14,065 nucleotides of DNA from Acidobacteriota bacterium (GCA_016189965.1 JACPRL010000008.1:1-14065), one strand, 5' to 3'; shown: positions 7,397 to 13,510, numbered from the stretch's first letter. Numbers and translations: made by a program. The notes: a model not told the origin generated them from the sequence alone.

Positions 7397-7418
7397 AAGC
7401 GGTTGCCAAATACCGCTT
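7397..7418 (+). terminator. Possible terminator hairpin after rplQ
   Basis: AAGCGGT (7397-7403) and ACCGCTT (7412-7418) form a perfect 7-bp stem with an 8-nt loop, starting 7 nt after the rplQ stop. The position suits the end of the long ribosomal transcript and the convergent VanZ gene. There is no T-tract after the stem, so intrinsic termination would be weak on both strands. Confidence 0.35.
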
Positions 7419-7445
7419 GATCCGGCGACGCATGTGAAAAACCGC

Positions 7446-7575
7446 GGGTAGCGCTGTCCCTCGCTGCGCTCGGGCCAGTACGGCAACCCGCGCTACCCTT
7501 CCTCCTCGAAAGGTAGCGCAGGCTTGCCCTGAGCCTGCCGAAGGGTTGCGAGGCCGCGCAGCAGCCGAGCTACCT
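7446..7575. repeat. REP-like cluster of alternating GGTAGC motifs
   Basis: This fills most of the 7391-7584 gap. GGGTAGCGC (7446-7454) pairs with GCGCTACCC (7490-7498). AGGTAGCGC (7511-7519) is followed by GCTACCT (7569-7575), which pairs with its first seven bases. The four copies alternate in orientation, as in bacterial interspersed palindromic elements. Inside the second pair lies a smaller hairpin, GCAGGCT (7518-7524) / AGCCTGC (7532-7538), with loop TGCCCTG. No coding potential is apparent. Confidence 0.5.
7525..7545 (-). repeat. Dispersed repeat of the CCCTTCG...CTCAGGGCA type, copy 1
   Basis: Read on the - strand this is CCTTCGGCAGGCTCAGGGCA, bases 7525-7544. It shares the CCTTCG and CTCAGGGCA ends with the element at 9714-9744, and CTTCG...CTCAG with that at 11750-11778. 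From general knowledge, very similar short sequences are scattered between genes in many GC-rich bacteria. Confidence 0.45.
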
Positions 7576-7584
7576 GCGGTCGGT

Positions 7585-8049
7585 TTAGCGAGCGCGCAAT
7601 CCGCGCTGCGCTCCCACATAAACCACCGCCAGGGCGAGCAGCACGCCCAGGCTGTCCCAGCCGATGTCTGCCAGCTCGGCGCCGCGGCCGGGCTCGAACT
7701 GTTGATGGAGTTCGTCGAGCATCGCCATGCCGACGCCAAGCGCCAGCGTGCCCAGCGCCCAACTTCGCCCCCACGCTTCCGGCTGGTCGCGCCGCCAGGC
7801 GCGCCACAGCAGCAATCCCAGGACAAAGTATTCGCCCACGTGCGCCAGCTTGCGGAGGACGAAATTGCTCGCGTACAAGTCCTCTTCCGACAGACTCGGC
7901 AGCAACAGTTCGGCCAGGCTCTTCAGGATGCCCAGCGTCCAGCCGGCGCCGAAGCCGCTGGTCGAGAACAGCGAAATCAGCGCCACCCACAACAACACCG
8001 GCAGATAGTAGCGGAGGAAGGTCGAGCGCGTTTCGAGGGGCGTGCTCAA
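7585..8049 (-). CDS. VanZ-family membrane protein
   Basis: VanZ-like proteins are small inner-membrane proteins. VanZ itself raises teicoplanin resistance in enterococci, but most family members have no known function. The 154-residue product has about four hydrophobic segments (about 15-30, 70-84, 97-111, 132-148). The family residues are present: LRKLAHVGEYFVLG (H70, E73), LDELHQQFEPGR (D112, E113, H115, P120-R122) and the Asp pair D128/D132 (ADIGWDSLG). The start is uncertain. TTG at 8049 gives the full first helix, and a stop lies 12 codons further upstream without any other start, but no Shine-Dalgarno precedes it. It is downstream of guaB in the same direction across 86 bp of repeats, so co-transcription is possible. 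Confidence 0.82.
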   Translation of the reverse strand: MSTPLETRSTFLRYYLPVLLWVALISLFSTSGFGAGWTLGILKSLAELLLPSLSEEDLYASNFVLRKLAHVGEYFVLGLLLWRAWRRDQPEAWGRSWALGTLALGVGMAMLDELHQQFEPGRGAELADIGWDSLGVLLALAVVYVGAQRGLRAR

Positions 8050-8069
8050 GAGGAGGCGAGTTGGATGGG

Positions 8070-8111
8070 AGTTATCAGTTAGTAGTTATCAGTTAACAGT
8101 TGCCAGTCACC
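8070..8111. repeat. Three degenerate 14-bp tandem units between guaB and the VanZ gene
   Basis: Units are AGTTATCAGTTAGT (8070-8083), AGTTATCAGTTAAC (8084-8097) and AGTTGCCAGTCACC (8098-8111). They are AT-rich against a GC-rich background and fill half of the 86-bp gap. On the other strand they read as repeats of the AACTGATAACT type, a kind of intergenic repeat seen in other bacteria. Confidence 0.6.
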
Positions 8112-8135
8112 GGCTTGCATTTAGCAGGCAGAAGC

Positions 8136-9641
8136 TTACTCGACGCGGTAGTTGGGCGCTTCCTTCGTAATGGTCACGTCGTGGACGTGGGACTCACGCA
8201 CGCCCGCCGCGGTCACCCGGACGAAGCGGGCCTTCTCCTGCAACTCCTCGAGCGTCCGGCAGCCGCAGTAGCCCATGCCGCTGCGCAGCCCGCCTACCAA
8301 CTGCTCGACCAGCGCCGCCAGCGGCCCTTTGTGGGGCACGCGCCCTTCGACGCCTTCCGCCACGAGCTTCCCCGCGCCGTCGCGCCCCACGAGCCCGGAG
8401 CGGTCTTCGCCCGCCGCGCTCGGCTGCACGTCCTGCGCGTAGCGGTCGGCCGAGCCGGCGCTCATCGCGCCCAGCGAGCCCATGCCGCGGTAGAGCTTGA
8501 AGCTGCGCCCCTGGTAGAGCACGGTCTCGCCCGGGCTCTCGTCCGTGCCGGCAAAGAGCGAGCCGATCATCACCGTGGCGGCCCCGGCGGCGATGGCTTT
8601 GGTGATGTCGCCCGAGTAGCGGATGCCGCCGTCGGCGATAAGCGGGACGCCGGCTTCGCGCGCGGCGCGGAAGCATTCGGCAATGGCGGTGAGTTGCGGC
8701 ATGCCGGCGCCGGTGACGACGCGCGTGGTGCAGATGGAGCCCGGCCCGACGCCCACTTTGATGCCGTCCACCTCCCGCTGCACCAGGTCGCGCGCCGCCT
8801 CGAAGGTGGCCACGTTGCCCGCCACCAACTCGACGTCCGCCAGCCGCCCCCGCACCGCCTCCACCGCCGTCAGCACGCGCTCCGCGTGCCCGTGCGCGGT
8901 GTCGACCACGATGACGTCCACGTTGCGCTGGCGCAGCTCGACCGCGCGCTCCAGAAAATCGCCCGTCGCCCCCACCGCCGCCCCCACCAGCAGGCGCCCG
9001 TGCTCGTCCTTGGCCGCCTGCGGGTATTGCAGCTTCTTCTGGATGTCTTTGACCGTGATCAACCCTTTGAGCTCGAACTCGCCGCTCACCACCAGCAGCT
9101 TCTCCACCCGGTGGCTTTGCAGGATGCGCTCGGCCTCCTCGAGCTTCGTGCCCACCGGCACCGTGATCAGGTTTTCCTTCGTCATCACTTCGCTCACCGG
9201 GCGGGCGGTGTTGGGTTGGAAGCGCAGGTCGCGGTTGGTGACGATGCCCACCAGCTTCCGCCCGTTCGTCACCGGCAGGCCGCTGATGCGGTACTTGGCC
9301 ATCAGCGCCTGCGCCTCGGCGATGGTCGAGTCGGGCCGGATGGTCACCGGGTCGACGATCATCCCGCTCTCCGACCGCTTCACCTTGTCCACCTCGTCCA
9401 CCTGCCGCTCCATCGGCAGGTTGCGGTGGATGATCCCGATGCCGCCCTGCCGCGCCAGCGCAATCGCCAGCCGCGAGTCGGTCACCGTATCCATCGCCGC
9501 GCTCACAATGGGGATGTTCAGCCGCAGGTGCCGCGTCAGCCGGGTGCGGGTGTCCGCTTCGGCCGGCAGGACGGCGGAGCGCGCCGGCTCCAGCAACACA
9601 TCGTCAAAGGTCAACGCTTCCCGGAGATTCCCGTCGAGCAT
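8136..9641 (-). CDS. guaB: Inosine-5'-monophosphate dehydrogenase
   Basis: This enzyme oxidises IMP to XMP with NAD+, the committed step to GMP. The 501-residue product begins MLDGNLREALTFDDVLLEPA. It has two CBS domains (about 95-150 and 155-205; MTKENLITVPVGT, GLITVKDI), the NAD-site Asp248 (VVDTAHGH) and the catalytic loop GPGSICTTR with Cys304. ADGGIRYSGD, GSLFAGTDESPGE and the flap Arg400-Tyr401 follow. Compared with E. coli, the flap between DRY and KLVAEGVEGRV is about 15 residues longer (402-424, Gly/Ser/Asp-rich). The ATG follows GGAAGGAGCAGGAG. A strong promoter lies about 150 bp upstream. Confidence 0.97.
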   Translation of the reverse strand: MLDGNLREALTFDDVLLEPARSAVLPAEADTRTRLTRHLRLNIPIVSAAMDTVTDSRLAIALARQGGIGIIHRNLPMERQVDEVDKVKRSESGMIVDPVTIRPDSTIAEAQALMAKYRISGLPVTNGRKLVGIVTNRDLRFQPNTARPVSEVMTKENLITVPVGTKLEEAERILQSHRVEKLLVVSGEFELKGLITVKDIQKKLQYPQAAKDEHGRLLVGAAVGATGDFLERAVELRQRNVDVIVVDTAHGHAERVLTAVEAVRGRLADVELVAGNVATFEAARDLVQREVDGIKVGVGPGSICTTRVVTGAGMPQLTAIAECFRAAREAGVPLIADGGIRYSGDITKAIAAGAATVMIGSLFAGTDESPGETVLYQGRSFKLYRGMGSLGAMSAGSADRYAQDVQPSAAGEDRSGLVGRDGAGKLVAEGVEGRVPHKGPLAALVEQLVGGLRSGMGYCGCRTLEELQEKARFVRVTAAGVRESHVHDVTITKEAPNYRVE

Positions 9642-9713
9642 CGGACTCCTGCTCCTTCCTGGCGGCGTGCGCGGCTAGGGATAGACCCCGGCTCCCGCGT
9701 CTGTCAGCATGCC

Positions 9714-9744
9714 TGCCCTGAGTCCCGCAAAGCGGGACGAAGGG
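9714..9744 (-). repeat. Dispersed repeat copy 2 with a perfect hairpin, in the guaB leader
   Basis: On the - strand it reads CCCTTC, then GTCCCGC (9738-9732), TTT, GCGGGAC (9728-9722), then TCAGGGCA. This is a perfect 7-bp stem with a 3-nt loop flanked by CCTTCG and CTCAGGGCA. The ends match copy 1 at 7525-7545. It lies between the predicted guaB promoter and its start codon, so it would be transcribed in the guaB leader. Confidence 0.55.
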
Positions 9745-9789
9745 AGCGAAGCGGAGGGTGTTGGCCGCCGCGTGCCGCCTGAAATTCTC

Positions 9790-9818
9790 ATTCTAGGCCG
9801 CTGCTCCCCCCGCGTCAA
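9790..9818 (-). promoter_or_regulatory. Sigma-70-type promoter of guaB
   Basis: On the - strand, TTGACG (9818-9813) and TAGAAT (9795-9790) are separated by exactly 17 bp, and each differs from consensus at one base. Transcription would start near 9783, giving a guaB leader of about 140 nt. A 5-bp inverted repeat, CCGCG/CGCGG (9810-9824), brackets the -35 box and could be an operator. Confidence 0.7.
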
Positions 9819-9902
9819 TCGCGGACGGAAGGGGAAGGGTTTGAAACTTCAGGGGAGGCCGCAACTGTCCAAAGCGGGCTGGGGCAGGGAGAGTAGAGCT
9901 TG

Positions 9903-10037
9903 CTAGCCCTTGGGTTTTTCTTCTTTCGTCTTCTTACCCAACTGTTCGCTCTGGACGCGCTGGGCGCAGACATCGCAAATGCTCTTGAGCGAAGGTTTGC
10001 CGCACAGCATGCAGACTTCTTTTCGCTTGGTGGTCAT
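9903..10037 (-). CDS. Small protein with two CxxC pairs (zinc-ribbon-like), function unknown
   Basis: A 44-residue frame starts at ATG 10037 and ends in TAG at 9903-9905. The product begins MTTKRKEVCMLCGKPSLKSI and continues with CDVCAQRVQSEQLG and a charged tail KKTKEEKPKG. C9-x2-C12 and C21-x2-C24, with CGKPS after the first pair, form a plausible single zinc-binding ribbon. GGTGAGGAA lies just upstream as a ribosome-binding site, and a good promoter sits about 45 bp before the ATG. These signals, plus the Cys spacing, support a real gene. It stands alone, divergent from the secretin gene and 260 bp before guaB. I cannot name the family. Nucleic-acid or protein binding is a guess from the zinc-ribbon shape and basic ends. 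Confidence 0.75.
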   Translation of the reverse strand: MTTKRKEVCMLCGKPSLKSICDVCAQRVQSEQLGKKTKEEKPKG

Positions 10038-10080
10038 CGAAGTTCCTCACCGGGGCTTTCGGTTCCCGGCTGGTGCCGCC

Positions 10081-10109
10081 ATCCTAGCCTCTGGCACTCG
10101 CGGCGTCAA
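10081..10109 (-). promoter_or_regulatory. Sigma-70-type promoter of the small CxxC gene
   Basis: On the - strand, TTGACG (10109-10104) and TAGGAT (10086-10081) are 17 bp apart. The -35 hexamer and spacing are identical to the guaB promoter. Start near 10074 would give a leader of about 37 nt containing GGTGAGGAA. Confidence 0.6.
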
Positions 10110-10127
10110 CCGAACTCCACGAGTTCC

Positions 10128-10156
10128 TTGCGCCGGCCGAGGCCGCCCGGTAGAAT
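10128..10156 (+). promoter_or_regulatory. Promoter of the secretin gene, close to its ATG
   Basis: TTGCGC (10128-10133) and TAGAAT (10151-10156) are 17 bp apart. The -10 box is one base from consensus; the -35 box matches only TTG. The ATG is at 10168, so a start about 7 nt after the -10 box leaves a leader of roughly 5 nt with no Shine-Dalgarno. It is divergent from the small-gene promoter, 18 bp away. Confidence 0.55.
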
Positions 10157-10167
10157 CGGAATTCCCT

Positions 10168-11745
10168 ATGCGCGTGCGCGGCTGGTTGTTGTGTCTGCTG
10201 CTGCTGGTGGGGCTCTCAGCCGTTCCGGCGGTGGCGCAGGGCGAGCTGCCGGCGACCCCAGTGCGAGCGGTGCGCCTGCAAGGCATCCCCTCGGTTGTCT
10301 TCCCGCGGCTGGGCCAGCTCTACGGCGTCCGCTTGCGTGTCGAGCCCGGCCTGCCCCCGCGCTCGCTCCAGCTCCGCCTCGACGACGTGGACTTCGCCAC
10401 CGCCCTCCGCTTGGCGACCGAGTTGAGCGGCACTTTCTGGGCCCTCGATCCCGACGGCACCGTCGTCATCGCTCCGGACACGCCCGAGATGCGCGTGCGC
10501 TACGAGCGCTTGGAGGAGCGAACGTTCGCCCTGCCAGGCCGCACCACCGAAGAGTTGACCGAGGCGATGCGCGTGCTGCGCGAGCTGCTCGAGATGCGCC
10601 GCATCCGCCCTGACCCGCGCTCGAACACCCTCAGTGTGCGCGACACCCCGCGACGCCTCGACCTCGCCCAGCAACTGCTCGCTCAGCTCTACTACGACCC
10701 CGGCGAAGTTTGGCTGGAAGTTGTCCTGCTCGAAGTCGACCGCGAAAAAGCCCAGCGGCTCGGCGTCCTGCCCCCCGACCAGGTCATCGCCGTCCACCTC
10801 GGCGCCGGCGCCCTGGCCCTGAGCGGCGCCGCCTCCCTCGACCAACTGCTCGACAACCTCCGCTTCCTTTTCGAGCAGGGGCTGCTGCCCCGCGCCATCA
10901 CCGACGCCATCCTGCGCAGCCTGCTCGCTGGCGGGGCGCTCGACCCGAACGCGCTCACCTTGCCGCCCTTCATCCTGGTGGGCGGCGGCGGCACCACCTA
11001 CGCCACGCTGCTCCCGGGCGCCACGCTCAACCTCTTTCACCTCGCCCGCGTCACCCGCTCGTCACGCCGGCTCCACCTCCGCGCCCGCGACGGCGAGGAA
11101 GCTACGCTGTTTGTGGGCGAGCGCTTCCCCGTCGCCTTCACCACCTTCTCCTCCATTTTCATTCCCGAAATCGTGCAGGAGTTGATCCGCCGCGGCCTGT
11201 TTGTTCCGCCCGTGCCCGCCATCCGCTACGAAGAACTCGGCATCAACTTGCGCGTGCGCCCGCGGCTGCACGGCAGCCGGGAAGTGAGCTTGGCGCTAAA
11301 GCTCGAGCAGAAGGCGCTGACTGGGCAAAGCTTCAACGCCATCCCGGTGATCGCCAACCGCACCCTCGAGCAGCAGGTGCGCCTGCGCACGGGCGAAACC
11401 CTGCTGCTGGCTGGCTTGCAACGAGAAGAGCTGGAAGAGGTCCGCACCGGCACGCCGCTGCTCAGCTCCGTGCCTGTCCTCGGGCACCTCTTCCGCCGCA
11501 CGGTGCCGAACAGGCGCACCACCGAGCTGATTCTGCTCATAACGCCTCACCTGGTGCGCCTGCCCGCCGCCGAGCGCGCCGCTCTGCGGCCCCTCTATCT
11601 GGGGACGGAAAAAGATGTCGCCCCGCCCGCACTCGCTCCTGCTTTTGCGCCGCCTACGCCGCCCGAGGCGCCGCCGCAGCCGCCCACGCCCCAACCTCCC
11701 ACACCTCAACCCCAGCCTCCGCCCCAACCACCCCCGCAAGACTAG
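10168..11745 (+). CDS. Secretin-family outer-membrane protein with STN domain and Pro-rich tail
   Basis: Secretins form large outer-membrane channels for type II/III secretion, type IV pili or phage release. The 525-residue product has a signal peptide (MRVRGWLLCLLLLVGLSAVP, cut likely after AVA at residue 23) and an STN/N0-like domain (about 33-113). An N-type domain follows (about 115-190, RPDPRSNTLSVRDTPRRLDL), then the secretin core to about 470. The core contains LGINLRVRPRL, VRLRTGETLLLAGL and the signature TPLLSSVPVLGHLF with LILLITPHLVR. GspD usually has N0 plus three N domains, so this is a short form. Residues 485-525 are almost all Pro, Gln, Ala and Thr, in place of a pilotin-binding S-domain. 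No secretion or pilus genes lie nearby, so the system it serves is unknown. ATG 10168 was chosen because it gives the signal peptide; upstream codons in this frame overlap the opposing small gene. Confidence 0.85.
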   Translation: MRVRGWLLCLLLLVGLSAVPAVAQGELPATPVRAVRLQGIPSVVFPRLGQLYGVRLRVEPGLPPRSLQLRLDDVDFATALRLATELSGTFWALDPDGTVVIAPDTPEMRVRYERLEERTFALPGRTTEELTEAMRVLRELLEMRRIRPDPRSNTLSVRDTPRRLDLAQQLLAQLYYDPGEVWLEVVLLEVDREKAQRLGVLPPDQVIAVHLGAGALALSGAASLDQLLDNLRFLFEQGLLPRAITDAILRSLLAGGALDPNALTLPPFILVGGGGTTYATLLPGATLNLFHLARVTRSSRRLHLRARDGEEATLFVGERFPVAFTTFSSIFIPEIVQELIRRGLFVPPVPAIRYEELGINLRVRPRLHGSREVSLALKLEQKALTGQSFNAIPVIANRTLEQQVRLRTGETLLLAGLQREELEEVRTGTPLLSSVPVLGHLFRRTVPNRRTTELILLITPHLVRLPAAERAALRPLYLGTEKDVAPPALAPAFAPPTPPEAPPQPPTPQPPTPQPQPPPQPPPQD

Positions 11746-11749
11746 CCAG

Positions 11750-11778
11750 GAGATTCTTCGCTTCGCTCAGAATGACAG
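11750..11778 (+). repeat. Dispersed repeat copy 3 just after the secretin gene
   Basis: The element reads GAGATTCTTCG, CTTCG, CTCAGAATGACAG and begins 5 bp after the secretin stop. It has the CTTCG...CTCAG frame of copies 1 and 2 without the inner palindrome. From general knowledge, near-identical sequences (CTTCGCTCAGRATGACA) are frequent between genes in Acidobacteriota and other phyla. Confidence 0.6.
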
Positions 11779-11790
11779 AGGCTTCTGGTA

Positions 11791-11812
11791 CCCGGTGGCG
11801 GGTGCCACCGGG
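11791..11812. terminator. Strong hairpin between convergent secretin and truB genes
   Basis: CCCGGTGGC (11791-11799) and GCCACCGGG (11804-11812) form a perfect 9-bp GC-rich stem with loop GGGT. Its position between two converging genes suits a bidirectional transcription barrier. There is no T-tract on either side, so it may instead belong to the repeat region. The remaining bases to 11888 hold no gene. Confidence 0.35.
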
Positions 11813-11888
11813 CTCGGCGCAGGTTGGTACAGTTCAGCCCACGAGGCTTCTGCCTGTGGTGTCAGGGAAGCGCGCCGTGCCGCGGGCC

Positions 11889-12833
11889 TTATTTCTTCAC
11901 CAGGGCGGTGCTTTCCGGCAGGACGACGATGGGTTGGAAGACGCGGGGGACGACGGCCTGGGCGATGGCGACGAGCTGCCGCTGCGGGTTGAAGATCCGC
12001 ACGCGCAGCGGCTTCCACGCCTCGCTGTCAATCGGCTGCTCCAGCCGCGCCGGCTCGATCTGCGAATCGGCGAGCTCGACCTTGCCGCCGTGGCGCAGCC
12101 GCCGCTCCACCGCCGCCCCCACCACCGCTTGCGGCAAATCGGGGAGCAGCTCGGCGAGCGGGATCATCACCTGCGGCAGCCGCTCTTCGGCCACCACGCG
12201 CTCGAGCTCCGCCAGCGTCACCGCCTGCTCCAGCCGGAACTCGCCCGAGGCGGTGCGGCTGATTTCCGCCAGGTGCGCCCCCGGGCCCACGCGCAGCCCC
12301 AGCTCGTGCACCAGGCTGCGGATGTAAGTGCCGGCCGCGCATTCGATTACGAAGCCGGCCAGCGAGCCTTCCACCTGGGTGATGTCGAAGCGGTAGACTT
12401 CCACCGCCACCGGCTTCAGGGTGAACTTCTCTCGCCGCCGCGCCCGCTCGTAGGCGGCCACGCCGCCGATTTTCTTGGCCGAGTAGGGCGGCGGGGTCTG
12501 CTCGAACTTCCCGGTGAGCGCGCGCACATGTGGCTCGACCTGTTCTGGGCGGAGGCGGGGCGCGGTGTCGGGCCCGAGCGCGTGCCCGTCGGCGTCGTAG
12601 GTGTCGGTGGCGAACCCAAAGCGGATGCGACCCTCATAGCGCTTGCGCCGCGCGGTGTAGAACCGCTGCAGGCGCGTGGCCGCGCCCACCAGCAACGGCA
12701 GCACGCCGGTGGCGATGGGGTCGAGCGTGCCCAGGTGGCCGATGGAGCGCTCGCGCACCAGCTTGCGCACCCGCAGCACGGCGTCGTGGGAGGTCATCCC
12801 GCGGTCTTTGTTGATGACCAGCGCCCCATCCAT
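11889..12833 (-). CDS. truB: tRNA pseudouridine(55) synthase TruB
   Basis: TruB converts U55 in the T-loop of tRNAs to pseudouridine. The 314-residue product begins MDGALVINKDRGMTSHDAVL and has the catalytic motif GHLGTLDPIATGVLP with nucleophile Asp38. KRYEGRIRFG, QTPPPYSAKKIGG (Tyr of motif II) and CAAGTYIRSLVHELG (motif III Arg) follow. The C-terminal part (about 245-314) fits the PUA-like extension. Its ATG overlaps the rbfA stop by one base (TGATG), so the two are translationally coupled. It is the last gene of the infB-ylxP-rbfA-truB run and ends facing the secretin gene. Confidence 0.97.
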   Translation of the reverse strand: MDGALVINKDRGMTSHDAVLRVRKLVRERSIGHLGTLDPIATGVLPLLVGAATRLQRFYTARRKRYEGRIRFGFATDTYDADGHALGPDTAPRLRPEQVEPHVRALTGKFEQTPPPYSAKKIGGVAAYERARRREKFTLKPVAVEVYRFDITQVEGSLAGFVIECAAGTYIRSLVHELGLRVGPGAHLAEISRTASGEFRLEQAVTLAELERVVAEERLPQVMIPLAELLPDLPQAVVGAAVERRLRHGGKVELADSQIEPARLEQPIDSEAWKPLRVRIFNPQRQLVAIAQAVVPRVFQPIVVLPESTALVKK

Positions 12834-13204
12834 CAGGGTTCCTCGGGCGGTTCGGGCTTGCCGCGCGCCTGGCGGAGCAGCTCTTCAATGTGAGCGGCGC
12901 GTTCGGGGCCGCGGTCGAGCGTAAAGCTGAGCTCAGGCACGCGGCGGATTTGCAGGCGCTCGGCCAGCTCGTGGCGGATGAAGGCCTTGGCGGCGCACAG
13001 CCCCTCCAGCGTCTGCCGCTGCTCGTCGGCGCTGCCCAGCACGCTGACGAAGACAAAGGCCTGCCGCAGGTCGGGCGTCACGCGCACGCCGGTGATGGTG
13101 GCGAAGCCGATGCGCGGGTCCTTGAGTTCCCCGGCCAGCAGTTCGCTGATTTCTTCCAGGATGCGCTGGCCCACGCGTTGCGGGCGACGTCCGGGAACCG
13201 TCAT
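12833..13204 (-). CDS. rbfA: 30S ribosome-binding factor RbfA
   Basis: RbfA is a KH-fold factor for late 30S maturation and cold adaptation that binds near the 5' end of 16S rRNA. The 123-residue product begins MTVPGRRPQRVGQRILEEIS. It contains ELKDPRIGFATITGVRVTPD and AFVFVSVLG, then the helix AAKAFIRHELAERLQIRRVP and ELSFTLDRG. The usual length is about 115-130. The tail GKPEPPEEP is short and acidic. A run of G bases lies upstream of its ATG. It starts 21 nt after ylxP and overlaps truB by one base. Confidence 0.96.
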   Translation of the reverse strand: MTVPGRRPQRVGQRILEEISELLAGELKDPRIGFATITGVRVTPDLRQAFVFVSVLGSADEQRQTLEGLCAAKAFIRHELAERLQIRRVPELSFTLDRGPERAAHIEELLRQARGKPEPPEEP

Positions 13205-13225
13205 CGCGGCTGCCCCCGGCGCGGC

Positions 13226-13510
13226 TTATTCGAGGTATTCGATGTAGCTGTCGACCAGGTCGCCCCCCAGCAGCCGCGCTGACTCCTCCGAGGCCGCTTC
13301 CAGCAGTTGCGCCAGGTAGGCGCGGCTGTCGTTGAGCGAGACGATACCGAGGGTGGCGCGCTGCCAGAGGTCCTGGTGGTCGAGCTCAGCCACCGCCACG
13401 TTGAAGCGCGCCCGCAGCCGGTCTTTGAGCTTCTTGAGCGTCTGGCGCTTGTCTTTGAGCGAGTGGGCATAGGGCAGGTGGATTTCGAGGCGCAACACAC
13501 CGACGACCAT
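13226..13510 (-). CDS. ylxP: DUF503 family protein (YlxP-like)
   Basis: This family has no established biochemical role. In B. subtilis ylxP sits between infB and rbfA, exactly as here, so a link to ribosome biogenesis or initiation is inferred from context. The 94-residue product begins MVVGVLRLEIHLPYAHSLKD, then KRQTLKKLKDRLRARFNVAV and AELDHQDLWQRATLGIVS, the family hallmarks, and ends DLVDSYIEYLE. ATG 13510 is chosen because the family begins MVVG; an in-frame extension to 13570 would overlap infB. No clear Shine-Dalgarno is visible in the 22-nt gap after infB, which suggests coupling. Confidence 0.92.
   Translation of the reverse strand: MVVGVLRLEIHLPYAHSLKDKRQTLKKLKDRLRARFNVAVAELDHQDLWQRATLGIVSLNDSRAYLAQLLEAASEESARLLGGDLVDSYIEYLE

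Noticed and set aside
5204..7486. 760-codon - strand open frame opposite rpsD, rpoA and rplQ
   Set aside because: Antisense shadow of three certain genes; biased composition.
8100..9782. 560-codon + strand open frame opposite guaB
   Set aside because: guaB on the - strand is certain, with catalytic Cys, CBS domains and promoter; the + frame is its shadow.
9709..9906. 65-codon + strand frame in the guaB leader
   Set aside because: It consists largely of the repeat hairpin and has no ribosome-binding site or recognisable motif.
9910..10167. N-terminal extension of the secretin frame
   Set aside because: It overlaps the opposing CxxC gene and the divergent promoters; the start at 10168 gives a proper signal peptide.
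10710..12893. 727-codon + strand frame running from inside the secretin gene into truB
   Set aside because: It crosses two convergent genes in the wrong frame and translates the dispersed repeat.
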